A stretch of 64,000 nucleotides of DNA from Actinomadura flavalba DSM 45200. GTDB lineage: Bacteria > Actinomycetota > Actinomycetes > Streptosporangiales > Streptosporangiaceae. Below the pieces are notes generated by a model. It had not been told where the DNA came from. It ran no database searches and worked only from the letters and a program-made list of their open reading frames with translations. This document shows positions 40,261 to 48,788 of this stretch, piece by piece. Made by a program: the position numbers and the translations under genes. The stretch is taken from positions 148,461 to 212,460 of the forward strand of contig NZ_KB894101.1 in the NCBI RefSeq assembly GCF_000374305.1. The letters are read 5' to 3'. Positions within the stretch are counted from its first letter, which is position 1. Each line of letters begins with the position of its first letter.

Positions 40261-40907
40261 GCGCGTGTGCGGGCGATCCACCGGTCGATCGACGACTCCA
40301 GGGTGTCGCCCAGCTCGGCGAACCCGGCCGCCAGGTCGAAGGTGCCCGGGGCCAGGTGGTAGGCGACGAACAGGCCGTCGGAGGCGGCCAGGGTCAGGGT
40401 CGCCAGCCGGTCGGCGACCTCCTCGCGGCGGTCTTCGGGGATCTCGTCCAGGACGGTCCGGAACTCGGTGCGGGCGAAGTCCAGGACCTCGGCGCGGATC
40501 GCGACGAACCGCTCCCGGGCCTTGGTCTCCACCGGCCGGTTCTCCAGGGTGAGCATCAGGCCCAGGCGCAGGAACTCCGGCCGGTCCTGGAGGCTCGCGG
40601 TCATCGCCCGCGCCATCGCGCGGGCCTTGGCCCGTCGGTCGGCGTCGGCGGGCCACTGGTTCCACACCGCCATGAGCCGTTCGCGCCAGAGCTGGTAGCT
40701 GCGCTCGATCACGGCGGCGAACAGGTCGTCCTTGTCCTTGAAGTGCCAGTAGATCGAGCTGTTGGGCAGGCCGGAGCGCTGCCGCACCAGCGACATGCTC
40801 GTGCCCTCGTACCCCCGCTCGGCGGCGATCTCCACCGCGGCGTCCAGGATGCGCTTGCGCGACACCTCGCCGTGCTGCTGCCGCCGGTCGGTCTTCGGTC
40901 CCGCCAT
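40257..40907 (-). CDS. TetR-family regulator of the meta-cleavage genes
   Basis: A 216-aa TetR repressor: RKRILDAAVEIAAERGYEGTSMSLVRQRSGLPNSSIYWHFKDKDDLF (residues 18-64) is the DNA-binding domain, with a long helical ligand domain after it. ATG 40907 is preceded by GGGAGGCGG; a GTG further up gives only six more residues. The gene sits inside the catabolic cluster, and two direct GTATTGATCGGTCC repeats precede it on the divergent side, with a related repeat before mhpA. It probably represses both halves until an aromatic or ring-fission intermediate appears. Confidence 0.9.
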   Translation of the reverse strand: MAGPKTDRRQQHGEVSRKRILDAAVEIAAERGYEGTSMSLVRQRSGLPNSSIYWHFKDKDDLFAAVIERSYQLWRERLMAVWNQWPADADRRAKARAMARAMTASLQDRPEFLRLGLMLTLENRPVETKARERFVAIRAEVLDFARTEFRTVLDEIPEDRREEVADRLATLTLAASDGLFVAYHLAPGTFDLAAGFAELGDTLESSIDRWIARTRA

Positions 40908-41010
40908 CGTGTCCGCCTCCCGCACCGATTATCGCAGCTCCGCCGAGCCGTCTGGACCGCTCGTTCCAGGGAAGTCTTGTCCTCCGCGCTCGCCATCCTC
41001 CATACTTTCT

Positions 41011-41043
41011 GTATTGATCGGTCCGTAGTGTATTGATCGGTCC
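41011..41043. promoter_or_regulatory. Two direct repeats, likely operator for the mhpD operon and tetR
   Basis: GTATTGATCGGTCC occurs at 41011-41024 and 41030-41043, 19 bases apart start to start, between divergent tetR (40907) and mhpD (41107). The core GATCGGTCC also lies in the mhpA promoter at 36692-36700. Spacing near two helical turns would put two repressor dimers on one face. Confidence 0.65.
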
Positions 41044-41106
41044 AGTATCGCTGGGCCGCTGATCCCCTCCTCCGGCCGGTGCACCCGGCCTCTTAGGACT
41101 TCGCTG

Positions 41107-41904
41107 ATGACCATGGACACACACCAGGCGGCCGACCTGCTGCTGGGCGCCTACGCCACCGGCGTGCCGGTCGACCCCTTCCAGGACCTGACGCTGGAGC
41201 AGGCGTACGCCGTCCAGCTCGCCCAGGTGGAGCGGTGGCAGCGGGACGGCCGCACCGTCAAAGGCCACAAGGTCGGGCTCACCTCCGCGGCGATGCGCCG
41301 CCAGCTCGGCGTCGACCGGCCCGACTACGGCCACCTGCTCGACACGATGTTCCACCTGGACGCCGCCCCCATCGACGCCGGAGCGTTCCTCCAGCCCCGG
41401 ATCGAACCGGAGATCGCGTTCGTCCTGCGCCGGGACCTGGCCGGGCCCGGCGTGACCGCCGCCGCCGCGGCCGCCGCCGTCGACTTCGTCCTCCCGGCCC
41501 TGGAGATCATCGACTCCCGCATCCGGGACTGGAAGATCACCCTCACCGACACCGTCGCCGACAACGCCTCCTGCGGCGGTGTCGTCCTCGGCTCCACCCC
41601 CACGCCACCGCACGGCCTGGATCTGGCGCTCACCGGCTGCCTGCTGTCGGTGGACGGCCGGATCACCGACACCGGCGCGGGCGGCGCGGTCCTCGGGCAT
41701 CCGCTCAACGCCCTGGTCTGGCTCGCCAACACCCTCGGCGAACGCGGCGTCGTCCTGCGCGCCGGGGACGTGGTGCTGCCCGGCTCGGTCACCGCGGCGA
41801 TCCCCGTCGCCCCGGGACAGGCCGTCACCGCCGCGTTCGCCGGGCTCGGGTCGGTCACCGCCGACTTCTCCGGCGGCACCGCGTCGCGGGGAGGCACTGC
41901 GTGA
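41107..41904 (+). CDS. mhpD: MhpD-like 2-hydroxypenta-2,4-dienoate hydratase
   Basis: A 265-aa member of the fumarylacetoacetase-fold hydratase family. GHKVGLTSAAMRRQLGVDRPDYGHLLD (near 52-78) and PRIEPEIAFVLRRDL (near 97-111), with the Glu ligands for the divalent metal, are typical of MhpD/XylJ. It adds water to 2-hydroxypentadienoate to give 4-hydroxy-2-oxovalerate. A second ATG two codons in is an alternative start. It is the first gene of the lower-pathway operon; its stop overlaps the next GTG (GTGA). Confidence 0.9.
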   Translation: MTMDTHQAADLLLGAYATGVPVDPFQDLTLEQAYAVQLAQVERWQRDGRTVKGHKVGLTSAAMRRQLGVDRPDYGHLLDTMFHLDAAPIDAGAFLQPRIEPEIAFVLRRDLAGPGVTAAAAAAAVDFVLPALEIIDSRIRDWKITLTDTVADNASCGGVVLGSTPTPPHGLDLALTGCLLSVDGRITDTGAGGAVLGHPLNALVWLANTLGERGVVLRAGDVVLPGSVTAAIPVAPGQAVTAAFAGLGSVTADFSGGTASRGGTA

Positions 41905-42797
41905 CGCTCACCGCCGCGATCGTCGGTCCCGGCAACATCGGCACCGACCTGCTCGTCAAGCTCCGCCGCGACGGCGCCGTGGACGTCACGTCCATGGTCG
42001 GCGTCGACCCCGCCTCCGCCGGCCTGGCCCGCGCCGCCGAACTCGGCGTCACCGCCTCCGCAGGCGGCGTCGACTGGCTGCTCGCCCAGGACGACCTGCC
42101 CGACCTCGTCTTCGAGGCGACGTCCGCGAAAGCCCACCTGGCCAACGCGCCCCGCTACCGCGAGGCCGGTGTCAAGGCCGTCGACCTGACCCCGGCGGCG
42201 ATCGGCCCGTTCGTGTGCCCGCCGGTCAACCTGGACGCCACCGCCGGGCTTCCCAATCTCAACATGATCACCTGCGGGGGGCAGGCGACCATCCCGATCG
42301 TCCACGCCGTCTCCCGGATCGTCGACGTCGCCTACGCCGAGATCGTCGCCTCCATCGCCTCCCGGTCGGCGGGGCCGGGCACCCGCGCCAACATCGACGA
42401 GTTCACCGAGACCACCGCGCGCGCGATCGAAGAGGTCGGCGGCGCGGCCCGGGGCAAGGCCATCATCGTCCTCAACCCCGTCGAACCGCCGATGATCATG
42501 CGGGACACGGTGTTCTGCGCGATCCCGCCCGGCGCCGACACCGACGCCGTCGGCGCGTCCATCGTGGCGATGGTCGACCAGATCAGGACCTACGTGCCCG
42601 GCTACGCGCTGCGCGCCGACCCCCAGTTCGACGAGCCGCGCGACGACTGGGACGGCGACGGCCGCGTCGGCGTCTTCCTGGAGGTTCGCGGGAACGGCGA
42701 CCACCTGCCCGAATGGGCCGGGAACCTCGACATCATGACCGCGGCCGCCGCCCGGGTCGGCGCGCTGCTGTCCGAACGCCGGGCGGTGACCGCATGA
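41901..42797 (+). CDS. mhpF: Acylating acetaldehyde dehydrogenase
   Basis: A 298-aa acetaldehyde dehydrogenase (CoA-acetylating). NAD-binding AIVGPGNIGTDLLVKL is at residues 6-21 and the catalytic Cys is in MITCGGQAT near 118-126. It works bound to the aldolase MhpE, taking acetaldehyde through a tunnel and forming acetyl-CoA. Its GTG overlaps the hydratase stop and its stop overlaps the aldolase ATG (ATGA), so the enzyme pair is co-translated. GGGGAGG lies before the GTG. Confidence 0.92.
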   Translation: MTLTAAIVGPGNIGTDLLVKLRRDGAVDVTSMVGVDPASAGLARAAELGVTASAGGVDWLLAQDDLPDLVFEATSAKAHLANAPRYREAGVKAVDLTPAAIGPFVCPPVNLDATAGLPNLNMITCGGQATIPIVHAVSRIVDVAYAEIVASIASRSAGPGTRANIDEFTETTARAIEEVGGAARGKAIIVLNPVEPPMIMRDTVFCAIPPGADTDAVGASIVAMVDQIRTYVPGYALRADPQFDEPRDDWDGDGRVGVFLEVRGNGDHLPEWAGNLDIMTAAAARVGALLSERRAVTA

Positions 42798-43855
42798 CCG
42801 GCCCCACGCCGACCGCGAAGCCGGTGCGGCTGACCGACTCCACCCTGCGCGACGGCAGCCACGCCATGGCGCACCGCTTCACCGAGGAGCAGGTCCGGCA
42901 CGTCGTCCACGCCCTGGACGGCGCCGGAGTGCAGGTCATCGAGGTCGCGCACGGCGACGGGCTGGGCGGCTCGTCCTTCACCTACGGGTTCTCGCTCGTG
43001 GACGAGCTGAAGCTGATCGCCGCCGCCGTCGACGAGGCCACGCGGGCGAAGATCGCCGTGCTGTGCCTGCCCGGCGTCGGCACCGTCGAGGATCTCAGGA
43101 ACGCCCACGGCGCCGGTGCCTCGGTCGCCCGGATCGCCACGCACTGCACCGAGGCCGACATCTCCGCCGGTCACTTCGCCGCCGCCCGCGCCCTCGGCAT
43201 GGAGACCGTCGGATTCCTGATGCTCTCCCACCGCGCCGACCCGGCCGGGCTCGCCGCCCAGGCCCGGATCATGGTCGACGCCGGAGCCCAGTGCGTCTAC
43301 GTTGTCGACTCCGCCGGGGCGATGGTCCTGGGCGACGCCCAGGAACGGGTCGGCGCGGTCGCCGCCGAGATCGGGCACGAGGCCGAGATCGGTTTCCACG
43401 GCCACCAGAACCTCTCCCTCGGCGTCGCGAACTCCGTGCTGGCCTACCGGAACGGCGCCACCCAGATCGACGGGGCGCTGTGCGCGCTCGGCGCCGGGGC
43501 GGGCAACGCCCCCACCGAGATCCTCAACGCCACCTTCGACAGGCTCGGCGTCCCGACCGGCGTCGACGTCGCCGCCGCCCTGGCCGCGGCCGAGGAGGTC
43601 GTCCGGCCGTTCGTCCCGCGGCTGCCGTGGCCCGACCGGTCCTCCATCGTCCAGGGACACGCCGGGGTGTACTCCAGCTTCCTGCTGCACGCCGAGCGCG
43701 CCGCCGTCCGGTACGGGGTGCCCGCCCACGCCATCCTCCAGAAGGTCGGCGAGGCCGGGTACGTGGGCGGCCAGGAAGACATGATCATCGACATCGCGCT
43801 CGATCTCGCCCGCGCCGACGACGGCCCGCGGATCGCCGCCGAGGAGGCCCCGTGA
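42794..43855 (+). CDS. mhpE: 4-hydroxy-2-oxovalerate aldolase
   Basis: A 353-aa HMGL-like TIM-barrel aldolase. DSTLRDGSHA (near 15-24) carries the catalytic Arg and metal-binding Asp, and GFHGHQNLSLGVANS holds the metal-binding His pair; the C-terminal communication domain (AVRYGVPAHAILQKVGEAGYVGGQEDMI) is complete. It cleaves 4-hydroxy-2-oxovalerate to pyruvate and acetaldehyde, which goes to the dehydrogenase partner. Its ATG overlaps the dehydrogenase stop and its stop overlaps the amidohydrolase GTG. Confidence 0.92.
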   Translation: MTGPTPTAKPVRLTDSTLRDGSHAMAHRFTEEQVRHVVHALDGAGVQVIEVAHGDGLGGSSFTYGFSLVDELKLIAAAVDEATRAKIAVLCLPGVGTVEDLRNAHGAGASVARIATHCTEADISAGHFAAARALGMETVGFLMLSHRADPAGLAAQARIMVDAGAQCVYVVDSAGAMVLGDAQERVGAVAAEIGHEAEIGFHGHQNLSLGVANSVLAYRNGATQIDGALCALGAGAGNAPTEILNATFDRLGVPTGVDVAAALAAAEEVVRPFVPRLPWPDRSSIVQGHAGVYSSFLLHAERAAVRYGVPAHAILQKVGEAGYVGGQEDMIIDIALDLARADDGPRIAAEEAP

Positions 43856-44763
43856 CCGGCAGGATCGACGTCCACCAGCACATGATCCCCGGCTTCTACG
43901 CCGCCTGGCTGCGCGAACGCGGCGTCGACGCCCCCGGTGGCCGCGACCTGCCGTCCTGGAGCCCGTCCGAGGCCGCCGACCTGATGGACCGCCGGGGCAT
44001 CGCGACCGGAATCCTGTCGCTCACCACCCCCGGCGTCCACCTCGGTGACCCCGCCGAAGCCCGCGCCATGGCGCGCGAGATCAACCGGTTCGGCGCCGCC
44101 CTGGCCGGCGAGGAGGGGAGCCGGTTCGGGGTGTTCGCCTCCCTGCCGCTGCCCGACGTGGACGCCGCGGCGGCCGAGGCCGTCCACGCCCTGGACGAGC
44201 TGCACGCCGACGGCGTGGTGATCCTCGCCAACAGCCGCGGCCTCTACCTGGGCGACCCGGCGCTGGAACCGCTCATGCGGGTGCTGGACGAGCGGAACGC
44301 CGTGGTGTTCGTGCATCCCGCCGAACTTCCCGGCGTCCCCGGTGTTCCCGGCATCCCGCCGTTCGCCGCCGACTTCCTGCTCGACACCACCCGGGCGGCG
44401 TTCAACCTCGTCCGCAACGACGTGCCGCGCCGCCACCCCGGCATCCGGTTCGTCCTGTCGCACGCGGGCGGCTTCGTGCCCTACGCCTCCCACCGCCTGG
44501 CCGCAGCGGCGTTCGCCGAGACGGGCCGCGACCCCGGCGAGATCCTCCACGACCTCGCCTCCTTCTACTTCGACACCGCCCTGTCCTCCAGCCCCGCCGC
44601 GCTCCCCACCCTGCGCGCCTTCGCCGCACCCGGCCACATCCTGTACGGCAGCGACTGGCCCTTCGCGCCCGAACCCGCCGTCGCCCACTTCGACGACGCC
44701 ATCGCCGGTGACGAGGAGATCGGCTCCGGCAACGCCCGCACGCTGTTCCCCCGCTTCTCCTGA
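43852..44763 (+). CDS. ACMSD-like metal-dependent amidohydrolase
   Basis: A 303-aa amidohydrolase-2 family protein. The N-terminal metal motif DVHQH (residues 5-9), VFVHPAELPG near 152, SHAGGF near 203 and GSDWPF near 267 match the ACMSD/gamma-resorcylate decarboxylase branch, which removes CO2 from aromatic or ring-fission acids without redox. It is the last gene of the operon, overlapping the aldolase by GTGA. A decarboxylation step is not part of the E. coli mhp route, so it may widen the substrate range or act on a carboxylated intermediate; this is inference. Confidence 0.85.
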   Translation: MTGRIDVHQHMIPGFYAAWLRERGVDAPGGRDLPSWSPSEAADLMDRRGIATGILSLTTPGVHLGDPAEARAMAREINRFGAALAGEEGSRFGVFASLPLPDVDAAAAEAVHALDELHADGVVILANSRGLYLGDPALEPLMRVLDERNAVVFVHPAELPGVPGVPGIPPFAADFLLDTTRAAFNLVRNDVPRRHPGIRFVLSHAGGFVPYASHRLAAAAFAETGRDPGEILHDLASFYFDTALSSSPAALPTLRAFAAPGHILYGSDWPFAPEPAVAHFDDAIAGDEEIGSGNARTLFPRFS

Positions 44764-44795
44764 CCCCCGCCCCCTGTCCCGGGCACCACGGTGAA

Positions 44796-44823
44796 ACCGT
44801 CCACGCAGGCGACGCGGGACGGT
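44796..44823 (+). terminator. Possible hairpin after the meta-cleavage operon
   Basis: ACCGTCC and GGACGGT make a 7-bp stem with a 14-base loop, 32 bases after the amidohydrolase stop and before the convergent LGFP gene. The stem is modest, so this is only a candidate terminator. Confidence 0.35.
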
Positions 44824-44943
44824 GGCTGAGGGGCGTCGAGTTGCCGGGGTCGCCGCGGTTGCGAGTGGGGCCGGCGCCCCGGTCCGGATCGTCGGGTTCG
44901 GACGAGCGGGCGGGGCGCCGGTGGGCCGGCGGCGGGGGCGGGG

Positions 44944-46278
44944 TCAGCCGCAGTTCATCGCGGCGTCGGTTCCCTCGCCGTAGCGGGTGCAGGTGTGCTG
45001 GGCGCCCTTGAGGTCACCGATGTCGGTCTGCCCGACGCGGCCTAGCCAGTGCACCTCGGGGGCGTCGGAGGTGGCCTTCAGGTTCGGGTAGCGCAGGAAT
45101 TCCCAGGAGGGGAACTTGTCCTTGGTGGTCTTGACGTCGAAGGTGGAGGTGTTCTGGATGACCGGGCCACCGGGAATGTAGGTGTGGGGGGTCAGCCAGA
45201 TGGTCGCGTTGATCCGTCCGAAGTTGGACAGTTCGGGGTAGCCCGACTGGGAGAAGCCGTTGACCAGGGAGATGTCGATGCGGGCGCCTCCGTTGCCGTC
45301 GGGCTCGACCCAGTATTCGTTCTGCTCCAGGTCGTTGCTCTCGCTGATGACCTTGGCGTGCGGAGTCCGCACCAGGGGCTTGGCGTTCCAGCAGTTGACC
45401 CACCGGAAGCACGAATGCTCGACGTAGACCCCCACCCGGCCGGTGGCGGTGTCCCAGGCGATGGTTCCCTTGGCGCCGGCCTCGGGGTTGGTGCTGAACG
45501 AGCGGTGCTCGCCGATCTCGTTGTAGAACTGCGTGGTGTTGGCGATGAAACCGCGCGCCAGGACGATTCCGCGATCGGCCCCCTTGGGCAGCAGGACCGC
45601 GTTAGCCGCCTGGTCACCGGGGTTCGCGCCGCCGTCGAGGTATTTCGACTTGGCCCGCTGCCACTGTGGGTTCACGGCCTCGTTCGGCGCCCAGCCGATC
45701 GGGCCTCTCTCGAAATTCTGCCCGAACCCATGCTCCGGGCTCGTACTGGGGGCCTCGTCGGTGACCGGATAGCCGTACGGGCCGTTCTCCCAGCCCGCGG
45801 CGCCCCACTTCTCCCCGATCTTGCCCCACACCGGGTGCGCGCCGTTGGAGCGGCTCGGATGCCAGTAGATCGTGCCGCCCTCGAACTCCTGGCGCTTGCC
45901 GGCGCCGTCGGAGTTGGTGAACTCGTCGTTCTTGGGGAAGCCGAGTTTGCCGCCCTCCCAGCCGAACTGGCCCCACTTGTCACCGATCGCGCCCCACACC
46001 GGGTGCGCCCCGGTGCCGGAGGTCCAGTAGATCGTTCCACCGTCGAACGTCGTGAACTTGCCGCGCCCGTTCGGGGTGGTCTGCTCATACGATCGCGGGC
46101 ATCCGAGCGGACTGCCGGGGCCGCCGATCTCATCGTACTTGGCCTGGATCGCGCCCAGGACGTCGTAGGGACGGCCGCAGTACCGCCCGTCGGCGTTCGC
46201 GGACGGCGGTGACATCACCGTCGCGGTCACGGCCGCCAGGGCCAGCACAGCGCACCGATTCAGTGCCCGGAGACGCAT
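44944..46278 (-). CDS. Secreted LGFP-repeat protein
   Basis: A 444-aa exported protein. A signal peptide (MRLRALNRCAVLALAAVTATVMSPPSANA) is followed by three or four LGFP-type repeats between about residues 30 and 185 (GSPLGCPRSYE; GKLGFPKNDEF; GPYGYPVTDEA; each with HPVWG-IGDKWG-like turns). LGFP repeats bind cell-wall arabinogalactan/peptidoglycan surfaces. The C-terminal 240 residues are beta-rich with an even set of cysteines (CFRWVNC, CTRYG, NCG) and no motif I know. ATG 46278 with AGGTGG before it is preferred. Base use is less GC-biased at third positions than in its neighbours, hinting at transfer. Confidence 0.8.
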   Translation of the reverse strand: MRLRALNRCAVLALAAVTATVMSPPSANADGRYCGRPYDVLGAIQAKYDEIGGPGSPLGCPRSYEQTTPNGRGKFTTFDGGTIYWTSGTGAHPVWGAIGDKWGQFGWEGGKLGFPKNDEFTNSDGAGKRQEFEGGTIYWHPSRSNGAHPVWGKIGEKWGAAGWENGPYGYPVTDEAPSTSPEHGFGQNFERGPIGWAPNEAVNPQWQRAKSKYLDGGANPGDQAANAVLLPKGADRGIVLARGFIANTTQFYNEIGEHRSFSTNPEAGAKGTIAWDTATGRVGVYVEHSCFRWVNCWNAKPLVRTPHAKVISESNDLEQNEYWVEPDGNGGARIDISLVNGFSQSGYPELSNFGRINATIWLTPHTYIPGGPVIQNTSTFDVKTTKDKFPSWEFLRYPNLKATSDAPEVHWLGRVGQTDIGDLKGAQHTCTRYGEGTDAAMNCG

Positions 46279-46720
46279 CAGTACCACCTGTCTCTCGAAG
46301 TTCGGGCCGCTCCGGCGGAACGGCTCGGTGGGAGCCGAGAAGAGGGAACGACAGGTGCCGACGGTAGGTCAAAAGAACAACGTTGTCTATAAGTGCAGGC
46401 CACGAGCCCCATCACGCCGAGAACGGCCCCGGGAACCCGTCCCGGGGCCGTCCCGTCCGTCGGCTCCGGGGTCGAGACGCCGACCGTGGGAGTCAGCCCG
46501 TCCGGGCGGCAGTCGCCGGACGCGGCCGGGCGGGTGCTGCCGTCGTCACCACCGTTGACGGCCAGGGGGTCGGGGCCGAACGAGTTGAGCGCGATGATGT
46601 CGTCGGCCATCCTCCCGTTGACGCCGTTCGCCGCCGGCCACGGTGAAGGGATGGGCACCGGAACTGCTGCCGCTGGTGTAGTTCAGGTAGACCGCGCCGG
46701 GCTTGTACGTCTGTCCCTGC
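46279..46720 (-). other. Region without an intact gene; possible frameshifted coding remnant
   Basis: No intact gene is visible here. On the minus strand, from about 46743 to 46630, the frame reads AEQGQTYKPGAVYLNYTSGSSSGAHPFTVAGG, and a second frame from about 46640 to 46400 continues ADDIIALNSFGPDPLAVNGGDD and a Pro/Thr-rich tail. This looks like one protein broken by a frameshift, but neither half is recognisable and the start would overlap the neighbour at 46721. The first 110 bases also hold the promoter and leader of the LGFP gene. Confidence 0.3.
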
Positions 46721-47095
46721 TCAGCGATTCGCGGCCCAGACACCGTTGGTCCTGCGCAGGTGGGTGCGGACCTTCAGCGAACAGTTGTGCACGTTCCGGG
46801 CTGCGTAGTCGGCCACGTTCCGGTCGCGGCGGTAGTTCCAGCGGCTCGTGTTCTCGAAGAGCGCCAGGCTCGCCTGGCCTCCCGTAGACGACACGCCGAG
46901 TTGAAACGAACCGCTGCGCCGAATCTCCGACGTATACTCCGCTACCTCGTTATGGTCAACGACCACGGCGGCGACCTCGGCCTTGTGGGCAAGAAACTCT
47001 TCGCCGTTGAAATACCGGTACTTGCGGATCTCCCGGATCACCAGGTATGCCGGGTACGCCAGCACCATCGCCAGGACGACGAACCAAAGCTCCAT
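46721..47095 (-). pseudogene. Truncated membrane-anchored protein, N-terminal part of an HNH-type family
   Basis: A 124-aa open frame with a transmembrane helix at its start (MELWFVVLAMVLAYPAYLVIR), then a soluble part with VVVDHNEVAEYTSEIRRSG and NVADYAARNVHNCSLKV. From memory, this resembles the N-terminus of a longer actinobacterial protein (about 300-400 aa) ending in an HNH nuclease domain. Here the likeness stops at LKV and the last 14 residues (THLRRTNGVWAANR) look unrelated, so I read it as a 3'-truncated gene. It could instead be a genuine short membrane protein. ATG 47095 is the start; third-position GC is lower than average. Confidence 0.5.
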
Positions 47096-47513
47096 GGTGG
47101 TGATGCTAGCGACACACACCGGCAATCACTTGGCAAACAAATCAACGCCGCCCCCTCGAAGACCGCAGGAACCACGGCGCGATGTCCGATTTCATCACCG
47201 CGCCCGCGAGTTTGCCTCAGCCGTGGCCATCGGTGCCCCGCACTGGCGCAGCGGCGCCGCCGTCACCGCGAACCCGACGCCGAGGCACGCTCCCCACGGG
47301 GTTCGTCACCGGCTCCCATGTCCGCGACGCGGACGTGATCTCCTCGGCCTGCATCACGCGCCGAATTCCACCTGTTCGGCTTCCTGTCCACCAGCATCCG
47401 AATAGGCGGACGTCACCGGCACTGTAACCGTCCAGATCCTTGAGGCCGTGGCGGAGAGACCGTCATCGGGTTCTCGTACCTCTTCGTGCTCCTTGAAGCG
47501 GCCGGAGGATGGA
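47096..47513. other. Non-coding or degenerate intergenic stretch
   Basis: About 420 bases with no convincing gene. Short plus-strand frames exist but have unconvincing composition (Pro/Arg/Ser runs), no ribosome site and no recognisable motif. The left end contains the probable upstream region of the truncated membrane-protein gene. I see no repeats or tRNA-like folds here. Confidence 0.5.
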
Positions 47514-47548
47514 CCGCAGGCCCGCCCGCGCGCCGGGCGGGCCTGCGG
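47514..47548 (-). terminator. Strong hairpin terminator of the CoA transferase gene
   Basis: CCGCAGGCCCGCCCG and CGGGCGGGCCTGCGG are perfect 15-bp arms around a 5-base loop, starting 7 bases after the minus-strand CoA transferase stop. It lacks a U-tract but its position and stability strongly suggest termination. Confidence 0.7.
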
Positions 47549-47554
47549 AGTTCG

Positions 47555-48700
47555 TCAGCCCTGGACGACCGCGCCGCCGTCCAGGAGCGTGTCGGCGTCG
47601 GTGAAGCCGAGGTCGTCCAGGATCGCGCGGGTCTGGCCGCCGGGGAGGACCGGGCGGCCGTCGGTGTCGCCCGGGGTCCGGGAGAAGCGCGGCGCGGGGG
47701 CGGGCTGGCGGTGGCCCTCGCGTTCCACGAAGACGTCGCGTTCGGTGTTGTAGGGGTGCTCAGCGGCCTCGCGCAGCGACAGGACGGGCGCCACGCACGC
47801 GTCGCCGGGCAGGAAGACCTGCGCCCACTCGTCGCGGGTGCGTTCCTTGAACGTCGCGGCGAAGCGGTCGCGCAGCTCGCCCCAGCGGTCGCGGTCGTGC
47901 TGGCCGGGCAGGTCGGCGCCGTCCAGGCCGAGGCCCTTGAGCAGCGCCGCGTAGAACTGCGGCTCGATCGCGCCGACCGCGACGTGCCCGCCGTCGGCCG
48001 TCTCGTACACGTCGTACCAGGGGGCGCCGGTGTCGAGCATGTTGACGCCGCGCTCGTCCTGCCAGAGGCCGCCCGCCATGAAGCCGTGGATGAACGTGGA
48101 CAGGTGGGCGGTGCCGTCCACGATGGCGGCGTCCACGACCTGGCCGCGTCCGCTCACCTTGGACTCCAGCAGCGCCGCCAGCACGCCCGTGACCAGGTAC
48201 ATGCTGCCGCCGGCGAAGTCGCCGAGCAGGTTCATCGGCACCTGCGGCGGGCCGTCCGCGCGGCCGATCGCGTGCAGCGCGCCGGTGACGGCGATGTAGC
48301 CGATGTCGTGGCCCGCGCTCTGCGACAGCGCGCCCTCCTGGCCCCAGCCGGTCATCCGGCCGTAGACCAGGCGCGGGTTGCGCTCCAGGCAGGCGTCGGG
48401 GCCGAGGCCGAGCCGCTCGGTGACGCCGGGACGGAAGCCCTCCAGCAGCACGTCGGACCGCTCGACCAGGCGGAGCACGACGTCGCGTCCGGCGTCGCTC
48501 TTGAGGTCGATCGCGATGGAGCGCTTGCCCCGGTTCGTGAAGTCGGTGCCTCCGAAGCGTCCACCGCCCCCCACCGCCGACGCCCGGTCCACCCGGATCA
48601 CGTCGGCGCCGAGGTCGGCCAGGAGCATCGCCGCGAACGGCCCCGGCCCGATCCCCGCCAGCTCGATGACCCTGATCCCGGACAGCGGACCCTTGCCCAT
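47555..48700 (-). CDS. CaiB/BaiF-family CoA transferase
   Basis: A 381-aa family III CoA transferase, close to alpha-methylacyl-CoA racemases. GIRVIELAGIGPGPFAAMLLADLGADVIRVDR (residues 8-39) is the classic start with the catalytic-type region; RGKRSIAIDLKS near 66 and GRMTGWGQEGALSQSAGHDIGYIAVTGAL near 118-146 (with the His/Asp racemase pair) follow, and AAIVDGTAHL near 192. The HDIGYIA and EGALSQ features favour racemase over transferase activity. ATG 48700 is preceded by AAAGGGG. It is a single gene ending in a strong hairpin. Confidence 0.88.
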   Translation of the reverse strand: MGKGPLSGIRVIELAGIGPGPFAAMLLADLGADVIRVDRASAVGGGGRFGGTDFTNRGKRSIAIDLKSDAGRDVVLRLVERSDVLLEGFRPGVTERLGLGPDACLERNPRLVYGRMTGWGQEGALSQSAGHDIGYIAVTGALHAIGRADGPPQVPMNLLGDFAGGSMYLVTGVLAALLESKVSGRGQVVDAAIVDGTAHLSTFIHGFMAGGLWQDERGVNMLDTGAPWYDVYETADGGHVAVGAIEPQFYAALLKGLGLDGADLPGQHDRDRWGELRDRFAATFKERTRDEWAQVFLPGDACVAPVLSLREAAEHPYNTERDVFVEREGHRQPAPAPRFSRTPGDTDGRPVLPGGQTRAILDDLGFTDADTLLDGGAVVQG

Positions 48701-48788
48701 CTGCCACCCCTTTCCCTGCACCGGCGCTGAATCTGGTTCGGTTACGGGGTCCAGTGTGCCCGATGTCCGTAAGCGCGCGCTGACCGGG

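Noticed and set aside
47182..47427. Plus-strand frame of 81 codons in the gap before the CoA transferase
   Set aside because: Composition is Pro/Arg/Ser-rich with no start signal; two other frames across the same bases look equally unconvincing.
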